From Deinococcus sp. YIM 77859 (GTDB lineage: Bacteria > Deinococcota > Deinococci > Deinococcales > Deinococcaceae), in assembly GCF_000745175.1 (NCBI RefSeq), contig NZ_JQNI01000002.1, positions 62,001 to 126,000 on the forward strand: 64,000 bases of DNA. Reading direction: 5' to 3'. The notes below the pieces were generated by a model. The model was not told where the DNA came from, ran no database searches, and saw only the letters and a list, made by a program, of their open reading frames with translations. Shown one piece after another: positions 30,688-40,050 of this stretch. Each line of letters opens with the position of its first letter. The stretch's first letter is position 1. Both the position numbers and the translations under genes were made by a program.

Positions 30688-32595
30688 TTACTGGCTCCTT
30701 CCCGCTGGGGGCGTGCTGGTGTGATGGAGGGTGGCCCACCCGAGGCCGGAACGCAGCAGCTTCGGGAGGTGCGTGCGGAGGTCTTCGGGCGGCGCTTCCA
30801 GGTTCCGCTCGTCCACCGCTCGTCCTGTGGCGTCGAGCAGCGTGAGGCTCAGCTTGCGGGGCAGTCCGGGAATGTGCACGTGTAGGGGAAGGTGCGTCGT
30901 GCCGGGCGTGAGGGGACACGTGCGGGTCAGCGCGTGGCCGCCTGGGGTGTGTTCCTGCACGCGCAGCAGGAGGCCGCGCGGCCCTTCCGTCCAGACGTAC
31001 AGGGTGCGGTCCTGTACCTCGGCATGCGTGAGCCGGGGCCGTACGGTGTAGGGCGCTGCGTGCACCCGTACCCAGGTTCCGTGCCCGGCGTTCACTTCGA
31101 TAAGGACACGGTCGAACACGCTGGGGCTGAGGTGCGTGAGGCGTTGCAGCTCCCAGCAGCCGGGCCGCAACTCGGTGAACTCGTTTGGGTGGGATTCGAT
31201 GCTGACGCGCAGCGGGAGGAGCGGTTTGCCGTTCGGCACGAGGGGGCGAACGACCACCTGCCGTAACTGCTCCACCGTTTCGAACGCGGTTTGAACCTGG
31301 TTGGTATCGGGGTTCAGGAAACGCGCTCCATAACTGGCGCCGCAGACTTCCAGCTCGATGCTCAGGTGATCGTCAATGTCCACCCGGCACTCGTGCGTGA
31401 CCGGTTGAAACTGACCGTCCTGCAGACACCACAGGGGTCGCCATTTAAAGGTACCGAAGCGGCCGTCAGCCAAGCGGACTTCCCCAACCTGCATCTGCCC
31501 CTCCAGCAGCGGCCCCGCCCGCCGCGTGGGCGTCACGGTGAACGCCGGGAGGACGGTCACAAGAATCGGGTCGTGCCCGGCAGGAATGCCATTCACGTAC
31601 AGCTCCGCGCTGTGCTGACCGAGGGGAAGGTCCGAGATGACGGCTGACGTCCCGTGGAGGGGGACGCGGCGACCGTCCGAGAACTGCAACTCTGCCTGTT
31701 CGCTTGTGGCGCGGCTGTGGTGCTCAACCGTCACGGTGAAGGGCTCCCCCTGAACCGCGTATCCGGGTTTGAGGCGTACGGTGACCGAGGGGTCAGAGCT
31801 TTGGGCTCTGGGTGCGGCTGTGCGCTCGGGGCGGACCTTGTAGCGGCGGCGCGTGCCGTGCTCTACGCCAAGCACGAGTTGCGCGAGGGCGTCATGGCTC
31901 TTGTTCCAGAAGAACCGTACGGCGTTCGGCGTGCCGAGTGGGATGCCCGCGGCCTCCAGCAGGGGGCACAGTTGCTCCGGCGGGAGGCGCGCAAGGTGCT
32001 TATCCGTGTCGAGGAGGTAATCCACGATGCGGGTCATGCAGTGAAAGATGCGGTCGTACGCGTCGGCCTGCCGGAGAGTCGCTTCGTCCGCGTCGGGGAG
32101 GATGCGCCGCATGAGGGCGGCGTCAATGCGCTCGTGTGGGTAGCGGTTGTAGTACGTCTGAAAGAACGTCTTGAGTCGCGCGGCGCTCAGGCTGTGCAGG
32201 CCCCAGATGGCGTCAATGGTCGCCACGAAACGCCGCTTTCGCTTTCCGGAGAGGATGAGGCGGCGCGGTGCGGTGTCCTCGTGCGAGCCCAGGATGGTCC
32301 AGAGCGTGTCGTAGCGTGCTCCAATCGCAAAGTTTTCCGGCAGCCCGAGCTCCGCGTGGAAGTTCGGCCAGAAGGCGTCGTCGTTCTCGGCTGGTTCGCG
32401 GTAGAAGGTGTAAGCGCGAAGGAACGCCAGAAACAAGAGCGCCTCGTCTCTGCTCCGGCGCAGCCACCAGTCACTCGGGTCTCGCCAGCGGCGGGAGGCG
32501 TGCCGCCGCAGCCACTCGTACTCGTCCTCGCTGATGTGCACTCGCAGCGGGCCCTCGCGGATGACGCGCGTCAAGACAGCTTCGCGCACGCTCAT
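30688..32595 (-). CDS. 635-residue unknown protein with helical N half and beta-sandwich-like C half
   Basis: No family is recognised. Residues 1-240 are helical and rich in Arg/Trp (DEYEWLRRHASRRWRDPSDWWLRRS; RRFVATIDAIWGLHSLSAARLKTFFQTYYNRYPHE), suggestive of a nucleic-acid or protein-binding helical domain. From about 270 onward the sequence is beta-rich with repeated Ig-like segments (VRLKPGYAVQGEPFTVTVEHHS; LPLGQHSAELYVNGIPAGHDPILVTVLPAF; RPRLTHAEVQDRTLYVWTEG). No signal peptide is present, so it is cytoplasmic. The start ATG overlaps the stop of the upstream coiled-coil gene by four bases, indicating obligate co-expression. Confidence 0.75.
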   Translation of the reverse strand: MSVREAVLTRVIREGPLRVHISEDEYEWLRRHASRRWRDPSDWWLRRSRDEALLFLAFLRAYTFYREPAENDDAFWPNFHAELGLPENFAIGARYDTLWTILGSHEDTAPRRLILSGKRKRRFVATIDAIWGLHSLSAARLKTFFQTYYNRYPHERIDAALMRRILPDADEATLRQADAYDRIFHCMTRIVDYLLDTDKHLARLPPEQLCPLLEAAGIPLGTPNAVRFFWNKSHDALAQLVLGVEHGTRRRYKVRPERTAAPRAQSSDPSVTVRLKPGYAVQGEPFTVTVEHHSRATSEQAELQFSDGRRVPLHGTSAVISDLPLGQHSAELYVNGIPAGHDPILVTVLPAFTVTPTRRAGPLLEGQMQVGEVRLADGRFGTFKWRPLWCLQDGQFQPVTHECRVDIDDHLSIELEVCGASYGARFLNPDTNQVQTAFETVEQLRQVVVRPLVPNGKPLLPLRVSIESHPNEFTELRPGCWELQRLTHLSPSVFDRVLIEVNAGHGTWVRVHAAPYTVRPRLTHAEVQDRTLYVWTEGPRGLLLRVQEHTPGGHALTRTCPLTPGTTHLPLHVHIPGLPRKLSLTLLDATGRAVDERNLEAPPEDLRTHLPKLLRSGLGWATLHHTSTPPAGRSQ

Positions 32596-33263
32596 TCGTT
32601 CGCTCCATTCGTGAACGTTGTGACTTCCAACCAACGGAAGTACACCCACTGGCAGATCAGGATTCGGCGTGCCTGCTCGCACAGCGCCTCGTCGAATACG
32701 CCGGAGCTGAAGCGTTCCACGGCGGCTTGAATTTCGCCGTGCCAGGCGCGAAACACTTCGGGAACGTCCGCCGGGGCTGCGCCCTCCAGGGCAGCGTGGA
32801 CGCTGTCCATCGCTTCCAGGGACTCCGCGAAGGTTTCCGCGAAGGTGCCGGTCCAGAAGCGCGGGCTGTGAATGCGCCGCTGGAGCAGCTCCAGTTCACG
32901 GCGCAACGCCCGCACAAGCGGTGTGGACTCCAGGTTGCCCTGCAGCGCCCGAAGTTCCTGCTGCGCCTGCTCCAGCTGCGCTTGCAGGGCCTCGGCGCGC
33001 TCTTCCCAGTCCGGTTCTTGGGACTGCGTGAGGCGCGCGAGTTGGGCTTGTGTGGCTTGCAGGGCCTCGCGCGCTTCGTCGCGCTCGCGCTGCACGCGCG
33101 CGAGCTCCTCGGCGGCGCGCTCGTCGCGTGCGACCAGGGCGCTGAGCGCTTCCGCGATGTCTTGCAGTGTCTGGCGTTGCTGTCGCGGCACAAACCCCAG
33201 GCGTACCTCTAGGGCTTTCAGCTGCTGGAGCGCTTCGTGCGGGGTGAGGCCGGTGCTGGTCAT
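32592..33263 (-). CDS. 223-residue coiled-coil protein of the helicase operon
   Basis: The central part (about residues 45-135) is a long Glu/Gln/Arg/Leu-rich coiled coil (RAAEELARVQRERDEAREALQATQAQLARL; EERAEALQAQLEQAQQELRALQ). The C-terminal ~75 residues are globular, ending CQWVYFRWLEVTTFTNGANE. No known family is recognised. The start overlaps the stop of the 431-residue gene by four bases and its own stop overlaps the next start by four bases. It is likely a structural partner of the larger coiled-coil protein. Confidence 0.75.
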   Translation of the reverse strand: MTSTGLTPHEALQQLKALEVRLGFVPRQQRQTLQDIAEALSALVARDERAAEELARVQRERDEAREALQATQAQLARLTQSQEPDWEERAEALQAQLEQAQQELRALQGNLESTPLVRALRRELELLQRRIHSPRFWTGTFAETFAESLEAMDSVHAALEGAAPADVPEVFRAWHGEIQAAVERFSSGVFDEALCEQARRILICQWVYFRWLEVTTFTNGANE

Positions 33264-34555
33264 GCCTGCCCCCCGAGCCGTGGGGACTGCACGCGCTCCA
33301 GCAGCTGCTGCATGAGGCTTTCCTGACGAAGGCTGCGCATGCGCAGGAAGCGTTCCAGGGCGAGGTTGGCGCCGTCTTCCAGGAGCTGCTCTAGGCCGAG
33401 GACGAGGATGCCTTGTGGTTCGCGCTGTACGAACTCGCTGATGTTCGTGCAGCGTTGCAAGCGGTCGTCATCGTAGCGGCGCTTCAGGAGGGCGCGGTAC
33501 AGGCCGAACAAATCTGTAAAGCGCTGCACGGCGTCCTCGTGCAGGGTGGAGTAGTGCACGATGAGCGCGCCGTCTAGGAGCTCATCCGTGAAGGGAGAAG
33601 CGGGGCGTTGCTGGAGGGTGTCGAGTTGTGCCCACACGCGCTCGAGCTCGTCGTGCTTCTCCCGGAGTTGCCGAAGGTATTTCGACTGCAGTTCGCTGAT
33701 GCGGTGGTCCCGCTCGCGGACTTGCTGTTGCGCGTCCTGCAGGCGCGCTTGCAGCACGGCATGGCCCTCGAGCCGCAGCCTGTCGCATTCTGCTCGTGCG
33801 GCCTCCAACTGCTGCTGCAAGTTGGCCAGGTCCTTTGCGTGGCGGGCGTCTTGGGCTTTGATGGATGCGAGAAGCTTCTGCCGTTCGCGCTCGTGCCGCG
33901 CCCGCTCGCGCTCCAGTAGGCCCTGCTGCCGCTCCCGTTCCGCCTGCACGGCCTGCTCGACACGGCGCAGCAGGTTCTGGTTCTGCTTCTCGCGGGCGTT
34001 CGCCTCGCCCTCCCAGGCTTTGCTGCGGGCCTCGGCTTGTTGCAGGGCGGCGCGGGCTGCCCGCAGTTCCTCTTCGAGCTGGCGGGCGCGTTCCAGCGCC
34101 CTCGTGAGCGCCTCCTGATCGGGCGCGTCACGCTCGAACTGGAGGAGCCAGGTGGCCACCCGGAGGGCCTCATGAGGAAGATCGTCCGCTGGGGTCTCCC
34201 TGCGTTCAAGTCGCTCCAGGAGGGACGTGAAGGCCTGGAGCCACAGGTCTGCGTACTTCTCGGCGACCTTCTCCGGTTGCGCGTACAGACGAGGAATGGC
34301 CGCGATGATGTCCGTTGTCTGTGCCCTGCGCAGCGGGCGGCCGAGCAGCTTGCTGCCCCGGAACTCGTTTGCTCGGTAGGCCGTGAGGTACACGTCCGTG
34401 ACGACCTTTCGGGGCAAGCTGCGCAGGGCGTCTTGGAGGAAAGCGGCGTGCTGCGGATTCAACAAGCGCAGGCGCCGCGCCTCATGGGCATCTGTAGCGG
34501 CTGGCTCTGGCGAGGGGGTGACGTGCTGACGGTCAGGATGAAGCGTGTGGCTCAT
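33260..34555 (-). CDS. 431-residue coiled-coil protein of the helicase operon
   Basis: An N-terminal globular region of about 145 residues (FLQDALRSLPRKVVTDVYLTAYRANEFRGSKLLG) is followed by an uninterrupted coiled coil of roughly 165 residues (LERARQLEEELRAARAALQQAEARSK through QSKYLRQLREKHDELERVWAQLD). A C-terminal globular part contains LIVHYSTLHEDAVQRFTDLFGLYRALLKRRY. SMC-like or scaffold roles are possible, but no ATPase motifs are present. It starts 22 bases after the giant helicase gene with a GAGGGAG ribosome site. Confidence 0.75.
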   Translation of the reverse strand: MSHTLHPDRQHVTPSPEPAATDAHEARRLRLLNPQHAAFLQDALRSLPRKVVTDVYLTAYRANEFRGSKLLGRPLRRAQTTDIIAAIPRLYAQPEKVAEKYADLWLQAFTSLLERLERRETPADDLPHEALRVATWLLQFERDAPDQEALTRALERARQLEEELRAARAALQQAEARSKAWEGEANAREKQNQNLLRRVEQAVQAERERQQGLLERERARHERERQKLLASIKAQDARHAKDLANLQQQLEAARAECDRLRLEGHAVLQARLQDAQQQVRERDHRISELQSKYLRQLREKHDELERVWAQLDTLQQRPASPFTDELLDGALIVHYSTLHEDAVQRFTDLFGLYRALLKRRYDDDRLQRCTNISEFVQREPQGILVLGLEQLLEDGANLALERFLRMRSLRQESLMQQLLERVQSPRLGGQA

Positions 34556-34577
34556 GGGAAACTCCCTCGGTCTTTGC

Positions 34578-37500
34578 TTAGGCTTTGTTCTTGTGGTGAC
34601 GCTGGCGGTCGAGGTGCTGCACGCCGGCTTCTGTGATGGCGTACGTGAAGCCTTCCCACTCGCGGCACGTCTGCGCCAAGCCGTCCGTGACGGCCTGACG
34701 GAGGGCGCGCTGTATTTCCTTGTTGCTCACGAACTCCAAGCGGCCGAAGAAGGGGGAAACCTGGGCGAACCAGGGCACCTGAACGGTGTAGGTCGCGCCG
34801 TCCCTGTCTTTTCGGACTTCCTGTGTCACGCCGCGCAGCGTCATCACGAGTTTCGTGAGGCCGAGCGTGCGCTGCACTTTCGACAACTCCTCCAGGAAGG
34901 CGAGGACCGTGTGCTGCACGCGGTAGACCTCCTCGATCGCCTCGGTGCTCAGCTCAGGTGTGGCGGCCCAAGGGGCATCGTCGCCGTTGCAGCGGTCGCA
35001 GCATGTCGCGTCGTCGCGCGGCCCGTTGAGGTCCTGCTCGAAGACCCGCAGGAGCTCGCGGCGCCGGCATGCGCTGGCGCGCTCGTCCGTGCGGGCAAAA
35101 GCGCGGACGGCCTGAATGTGGTCCTGCTTGACCTGCAACTGCTGCGCGAGACGCTGCTCGAACGCCGTTAGGTCCGTGCGAAGCACCGTCAAATCCATGG
35201 CGGGCTCGTGCGCGGTGTACAGCACCTCCAGCGGGCGTTGCCTCGCGAGCGCGAACAGGCGGCCACTCAGATCCTCCGCGAGGGCCTGGGGCAGGCGTGC
35301 GAGATCGAGCACGCACGGGCGGCGCCCCGGCTGGTACCCAGCATGAAACAGCAGGGCCGCGTACTGCGCGCCCAGCGCCGCTTCCAGTTCCTCACGGGTC
35401 AAGCTTGACAGGAGGCGGACCTTGCCGAGGCGGTACGTGGTGAGGATGTTTCCGGCATCCTCCAGCAGGGCCAGCAGCCAGTTCAGGTCGCCGCGCTCCA
35501 GCTTGTCGCTGCCTTCGGGCAGGTCCGCGTTCAAGCTCTCCAGCAGGTCCTTCTCGTATGCGGTGCGCGTGCCCCCGGCGGCGAACGCGAACACCGCTTG
35601 CGCCAGGCTGCGCTCAGGCCGGCCTTGCTTCACCAGCCAGGACTGCAAGCTCCAATCGTGCGCGTCGTGCAGCAGCACCGACCACGCGGGCTCCCCGTCG
35701 CGTCCGGCCCGGCCCGCCTCCTGAATGTATGCGGGCAGGCTGGCGGGCGGGTTGAAGTGAATAACGACCCGTACGTTCGCCTTATCGACACCCATGCCAA
35801 AGGCGTTCGTGGCGACGATCACCCGCACGCTGCCCTCCATGAACTGCGCCTGGACCTCGCTGCGCACGAGTGCCGAGAGGCCCGCGTGGTAGGCCGCCGT
35901 GGCGAACTTCAACTCCTTGAGGGCGAGGGCGAGGCGTTCGGCGGCGTTGCGCGTCGCGACGTACACGATGGCGCTGCCTTCCGGGTGCTGCTCCTGTAAC
36001 CAGCTGAGGATCTGCGCGACGCGCTTGAGCTTCTCGATGGGGGAGGTGTCGCGGCCCCGAAAGCCGTACGCGAAGTACGTGAGGTTTGGGCGGTCCAGGG
36101 AGGCGCGCACAACGGCTGCGTCCCGCAAGCACAGCTCGCGTTGCAACTGCGCCTCGACCGCGGGCGTGGCGGTTGCGGTGAGGGCACTGACGGGTAGCGT
36201 CACCCCTTGCTGCCGCAGCGTGCGAATCACGTTGCCGTAGTCCGGGCGGAAGTCGTGCCCCCAGTCGCTTAGGCAGTGCGCTTCATCGAAGACGATGCGG
36301 CGCAACAGGCCCTTGTCCCGCAGAGCGCGCAGGCAGTCCTTGAACTGCTCGTTGCGGTTGATGCGCTCGGGGCTGACGTACAGGAGGTGCAGTTCGCCCC
36401 GCTCGGCCTCCTCGAGGATCGCGCGTTGCTCCGCGCCCGAGCGGCCCGCATGCACGGCGGCGGCGGGCACGCCAGCCACTTGCAGCGCGCTCACCTGGTC
36501 GTCCATGAGGGCGATCAGGGGGCTCACGACGAGCGTCACGCCGCCCAGGAGCAGGGCGGGCAGTTGAAAGGTAAGGCTCTTGCCGTACCCCGTCGGCAGG
36601 AGCGTCAGCACGTCCTGGCCGTTCAGTGCGGCATGCACCGCCGCCCACTGCTGGGGTTTCAGGCCTGCGCGCGCGACCTGGGGCCAGAAGAGCTCGAGCA
36701 GCTTCTGAATGCCTTCCTCACGCGTGAGCTCTCCCGCCGCATACGCCGCTTGAAGGGCGTGCAGGTCCCGCGCGACCTCCGCGATGAGTTCGTTCGTCGG
36801 GAGAAGCTCGCGCGGCACCCCGAGAAGAGGCGCGAGCTCGTCATAAAAGGCGACGCGCGTCCCCGGGTAATGGAAGTTCCCGGCACTCGCCACGCTCCCG
36901 GGCAGGGCTGCGAAGACGACCTCGCGGTACGCGGCGGACAGCACGCGTTTGTCCCACAGCACAAAGGCGCCGTCTCCGGCGCGCCGGCGGTCATCGCGGA
37001 TCAAGCGTCCAAAGGCCTGTGTAAAGGACAGCAGCGCTTTTGGCAGGTAGAAGTCATACCAGGGATCGAGCCCCGCCTGCTCCACCAAAGCCTGCCGTGC
37101 CCGCAGGAGTGCATCCGGCACGGGAAAGGGAATGCGCTCTAAGCCCACGAGCTTGAGGTCCGGAAAATCTACGCCCTCCATAAAGGCGCGCGTTCCCAGC
37201 GCGATTTTGTTGCCGTCCTGCCGCATGCTGAGCGCGACCTCCTCACGTTCCTTGCGGTTGAGGGGCATGAGGGGTGTGAGGGTCTTGAGGGCCTCCCCGG
37301 CGGCCTGCATGCGCGCCCGGCTGGTGAAGAGGGTCAGGCTGCGCCGCGCGTGCGGCAACAGCGCCTGAAGGTCCTGGTGAAAGAGCTGCTGAAAGCGCGT
37401 GAGGTTTTCGGTTCGCGCGCCGGGCAGGTGCTGCGGGAAGAGGACGTGCGCGCGCTCGTACGGCAACGTTTCGGGCAGCGTGAGCAGTTCAGTCTTGTCG

Positions 37501-39794
37501 GGCAGGCCCAAGGTGCGTTTGATATACGCGTACTCACGCGCCGGATCGCTGTGCGCCTCCAGGGTCGGGCTGCGCAGGGTGGCGCTCGTCAGGGTCACGC
37601 TGGCCGCGCGATTCCACACGCCCGAAAGCCAGCCTGCCAGGTCGATGGGGCGCGCCACGTACGCCCAGCCCTCCACTTCCTGCCAGCGCGTTGTGTGAAC
37701 CATGTTGTTCCACGACGCCACCTGGTGCCGCGAGAAGGCGAGCTCCGTGAACGCCTTGAAGTACTCCAGCGTTGGCTTGAGCAAGCCCCGCAGGTTGTGG
37801 TGTATGACTGTGCCGAGCGCGTCCCGCAACTGCCGCACGGCGTCCAGAAAGAGAAGCTCTATACGCTTGAGGCGCTGCCAATCCGCACTGGCGAGCGTAG
37901 ACGGCGTGAGCAGGTGCTCTACGCCAAACTTCGCATCGCCCTCACCGTGTTGCTTGACGAAGCTTGTCACGTGCTTGTCCAGCTCGCGCAGCGCGTCAAA
38001 AGCGCGAGGCAACAGGAACTGCCGGATGTTCTTTGCCAACTCGCGGTCCTCGGGGGGCACGTTTGAGCTGAGCAGACCACGACGGCGGTCAGGGTCGTAC
38101 AGGCGCTGCAAGTGAAACCGCAAGCGCTCGCCCGTTCCGGACTGACTCAAGGCTTCTGTCGCGACGTCCTCCAGATTGTGCGCCTCGTCGATGATGATGT
38201 GTGTGGGTTTGCTGCTCCCGGCGTCCAGGTCCTCCTGCGCGAACGAGGCCAGCAGGTACGCCTGGTTCGTCACCCAGATGCTCGCCTCGTCACGAAAGCG
38301 GCGGTCCTGCTGATACGCACAGCAATGGTAGAACAAGCACGCCGCACGGCAGCGTTCCGGGTACGATTCCAGCGAGAACGACAGCTCCCGAAAAGCCTTG
38401 TTGAACTGCCAGTGCCCCGGGAGGGCTTCCAGCTCGAACGCGCCCTCGTGGGTGTAGGCCGCGAGCGCCGCAAGCGCTGCCGCCTCCTCCTCGGACCCCT
38501 CCTTTGGGCTGAAGTCCCGCAAGGCGTCATGCAGCGCCTCCAGGCAGATGTAGTTCCGAGCGCTCTTCACGGACACAGCATTCGTGCGGTAGTGCCGAGC
38601 GTACTGCCCGAGTTCGTTCAGCGCCTGCTCCTGCAAAACCTTTGTATGCGTTGCCACAATTACTCGCTGCCCCGGCTGGGTGGCCACGTGATGCTGTGCG
38701 GGGAAAAGGTACGCTTTTGTCTTGCCCGTGCCGGTCGGCGCCTCGATGATGGCCGCAGCGCCCTCCTGATTCAGAACCCGCTGCACCATGCGGGCCATGT
38801 CCGCCTGTGGGGCACACCACTCACCGTCCGCCTGGCGCTTGACACGAAAGCTCCCGGCCAACCGCAACACCATCTCCGCCTGCTGGGCCGCGCGCGCGTG
38901 ACGCTGCATGACGTCCGCTACGCCTGGGGAGTCCGTGTCGCAGCGGGCGACACGCCGCAGGAACTCCGTGAGTTCCTCGGGTTCCACCACGCCCCGCCGC
39001 ACGACCTGCTCGGCCCACTCGGGGAAGACGTCCTCCATAGAAGGAAAGTCCTTGCCGGGCGACAAGATGCGCGGCACCAGGGCCTGTACCCGCAGCAGAC
39101 GGTGCAGGAAGGGAATGTCCTCAAGGTCAGCGCCCTCGTCGAGCTTCACGGGATAAAAGCGTGCCTCGGGCAGCTTAAGGTGGTGCCAGAGCCGCTGAAG
39201 CAAGGGCGGGGGAGCGTCGTTGAGAAGGCCTGAGAACACCGCGCAGGTCGCGGCGCAGTCGTCGAGCGCGCGGTGGGCGCCGCGCAGCTCCTGACCGGTG
39301 AAGAACCGGTACAGCTCCCCCAACTGGTACCCGCTGAGCGCCCCCGGGCTTCCGTCGGGGTGGGACGTGGGCGGCGTGGGGTACCGGACGCGTGCCCAGT
39401 GCAGCGTGTCCACGGCTGCGTGGGTGTTCCCGCCCTCCGGGAAGGGCAGGCCTTGTTCCTGCAGAACACGCGCGAGAATCGGCAGATCGTACGCGTAGAT
39501 GTTGTGCCCCGCGAGGCAGTCCGGCCCAACAAAGGCCAGGAACTCCTCCAGCACCGCGCGCAAGGGGCGCTTCTCGCGTTCGTACTCGTCGCGGGGAATG
39601 TGCGTGAGCTCAAACGTTTCCGCCGGGACCTCGCCCACCGTGCTCACGTATGCCCGAAAAGACCGTTGGTCAGGGCGAAAGGCCGCGAGTTCGACAATTT
39701 CAGCGACGCTCGCGTCGGTGGACGTCGTCTCTAGGTCAAAAAAGACGAACGGCTGAGCGCCAGGCCCCCCTTTCCCTGCGGGTGGATTGTTCAC
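34578..39794 (-). CDS. 1738-residue DnaQ exonuclease - DinG helicase - RecQ helicase fusion
   Basis: Three enzymes are joined in one chain. Residues ~15-190 form a DEDDh 3'-5' exonuclease: DLE (D20, E22), AGHNIYAYDLPI, and HRALDD. Residues ~300-1010 form a DinG/XPD-type SF2 helicase: Walker A GTGKT (K358), an Fe-S cluster cysteine set C417, C482, C486 and C491/C492 with spacing like E. coli DinG, DEAH box D536-H539, and FGRLIRDDRRRAGDGAFVLWDKR at its end. Residues ~1030-1720 form a RecQ-like helicase: TGYGKS (K1072), SPLIALMDDQV, DEAH D1170-H1173, QEAGRAGRDGEP and the zinc-binding CCDRC region; no HRDC domain is apparent. DnaQ-DinG fusions are known; the added RecQ is unusual. The start is GTG, with TAAGAT six bases upstream. 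It heads the five-gene minus-strand operon. Confidence 0.9.
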   Translation of the reverse strand: MNNPPAGKGGPGAQPFVFFDLETTSTDASVAEIVELAAFRPDQRSFRAYVSTVGEVPAETFELTHIPRDEYEREKRPLRAVLEEFLAFVGPDCLAGHNIYAYDLPILARVLQEQGLPFPEGGNTHAAVDTLHWARVRYPTPPTSHPDGSPGALSGYQLGELYRFFTGQELRGAHRALDDCAATCAVFSGLLNDAPPPLLQRLWHHLKLPEARFYPVKLDEGADLEDIPFLHRLLRVQALVPRILSPGKDFPSMEDVFPEWAEQVVRRGVVEPEELTEFLRRVARCDTDSPGVADVMQRHARAAQQAEMVLRLAGSFRVKRQADGEWCAPQADMARMVQRVLNQEGAAAIIEAPTGTGKTKAYLFPAQHHVATQPGQRVIVATHTKVLQEQALNELGQYARHYRTNAVSVKSARNYICLEALHDALRDFSPKEGSEEEAAALAALAAYTHEGAFELEALPGHWQFNKAFRELSFSLESYPERCRAACLFYHCCAYQQDRRFRDEASIWVTNQAYLLASFAQEDLDAGSSKPTHIIIDEAHNLEDVATEALSQSGTGERLRFHLQRLYDPDRRRGLLSSNVPPEDRELAKNIRQFLLPRAFDALRELDKHVTSFVKQHGEGDAKFGVEHLLTPSTLASADWQRLKRIELLFLDAVRQLRDALGTVIHHNLRGLLKPTLEYFKAFTELAFSRHQVASWNNMVHTTRWQEVEGWAYVARPIDLAGWLSGVWNRAASVTLTSATLRSPTLEAHSDPAREYAYIKRTLGLPDKTELLTLPETLPYERAHVLFPQHLPGARTENLTRFQQLFHQDLQALLPHARRSLTLFTSRARMQAAGEALKTLTPLMPLNRKEREEVALSMRQDGNKIALGTRAFMEGVDFPDLKLVGLERIPFPVPDALLRARQALVEQAGLDPWYDFYLPKALLSFTQAFGRLIRDDRRRAGDGAFVLWDKRVLSAAYREVVFAALPGSVASAGNFHYPGTRVAFYDELAPLLGVPRELLPTNELIAEVARDLHALQAAYAAGELTREEGIQKLLELFWPQVARAGLKPQQWAAVHAALNGQDVLTLLPTGYGKSLTFQLPALLLGGVTLVVSPLIALMDDQVSALQVAGVPAAAVHAGRSGAEQRAILEEAERGELHLLYVSPERINRNEQFKDCLRALRDKGLLRRIVFDEAHCLSDWGHDFRPDYGNVIRTLRQQGVTLPVSALTATATPAVEAQLQRELCLRDAAVVRASLDRPNLTYFAYGFRGRDTSPIEKLKRVAQILSWLQEQHPEGSAIVYVATRNAAERLALALKELKFATAAYHAGLSALVRSEVQAQFMEGSVRVIVATNAFGMGVDKANVRVVIHFNPPASLPAYIQEAGRAGRDGEPAWSVLLHDAHDWSLQSWLVKQGRPERSLAQAVFAFAAGGTRTAYEKDLLESLNADLPEGSDKLERGDLNWLLALLEDAGNILTTYRLGKVRLLSSLTREELEAALGAQYAALLFHAGYQPGRRPCVLDLARLPQALAEDLSGRLFALARQRPLEVLYTAHEPAMDLTVLRTDLTAFEQRLAQQLQVKQDHIQAVRAFARTDERASACRRRELLRVFEQDLNGPRDDATCCDRCNGDDAPWAATPELSTEAIEEVYRVQHTVLAFLEELSKVQRTLGLTKLVMTLRGVTQEVRKDRDGATYTVQVPWFAQVSPFFGRLEFVSNKEIQRALRQAVTDGLAQTCREWEGFTYAITEAGVQHLDRQRHHKNKA

Positions 39795-39800
39795 AGGTCG

Positions 39801-39806
39801 ATCTTA
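39801..39806 (-). promoter_or_regulatory. -10 box of leaderless promoter for the helicase operon
   Basis: Read on the minus strand, TAAGAT ends 6 bases before the GTG start of the fusion helicase, and no ribosome site is present. The remaining divergent gap to 40050 (256 bases in all) contains no gene. Confidence 0.5.
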
Positions 39807-40050
39807 ACGGCGCCTCGGCCACCATAGAGCCGCATTTCTGCGCTGAACTCCAAGCGCTCCCTGTTTCCTGTCTTGGGCCTCCCCCGCCGCTGTCAGGAGG
39901 CAGAAGGACCGGTCCAGGCGGCGAGGGTGAGGCGACAAGAACTCCATACCGTACCCCCATCGGGGGGAAGCGCCCAAAGACGAATCCTTCACCGAATCTT
40001 CATTCTTCGGACCGGTATGGTCTGGGCAGAAGACGAGTGGTCTTCTCCCT

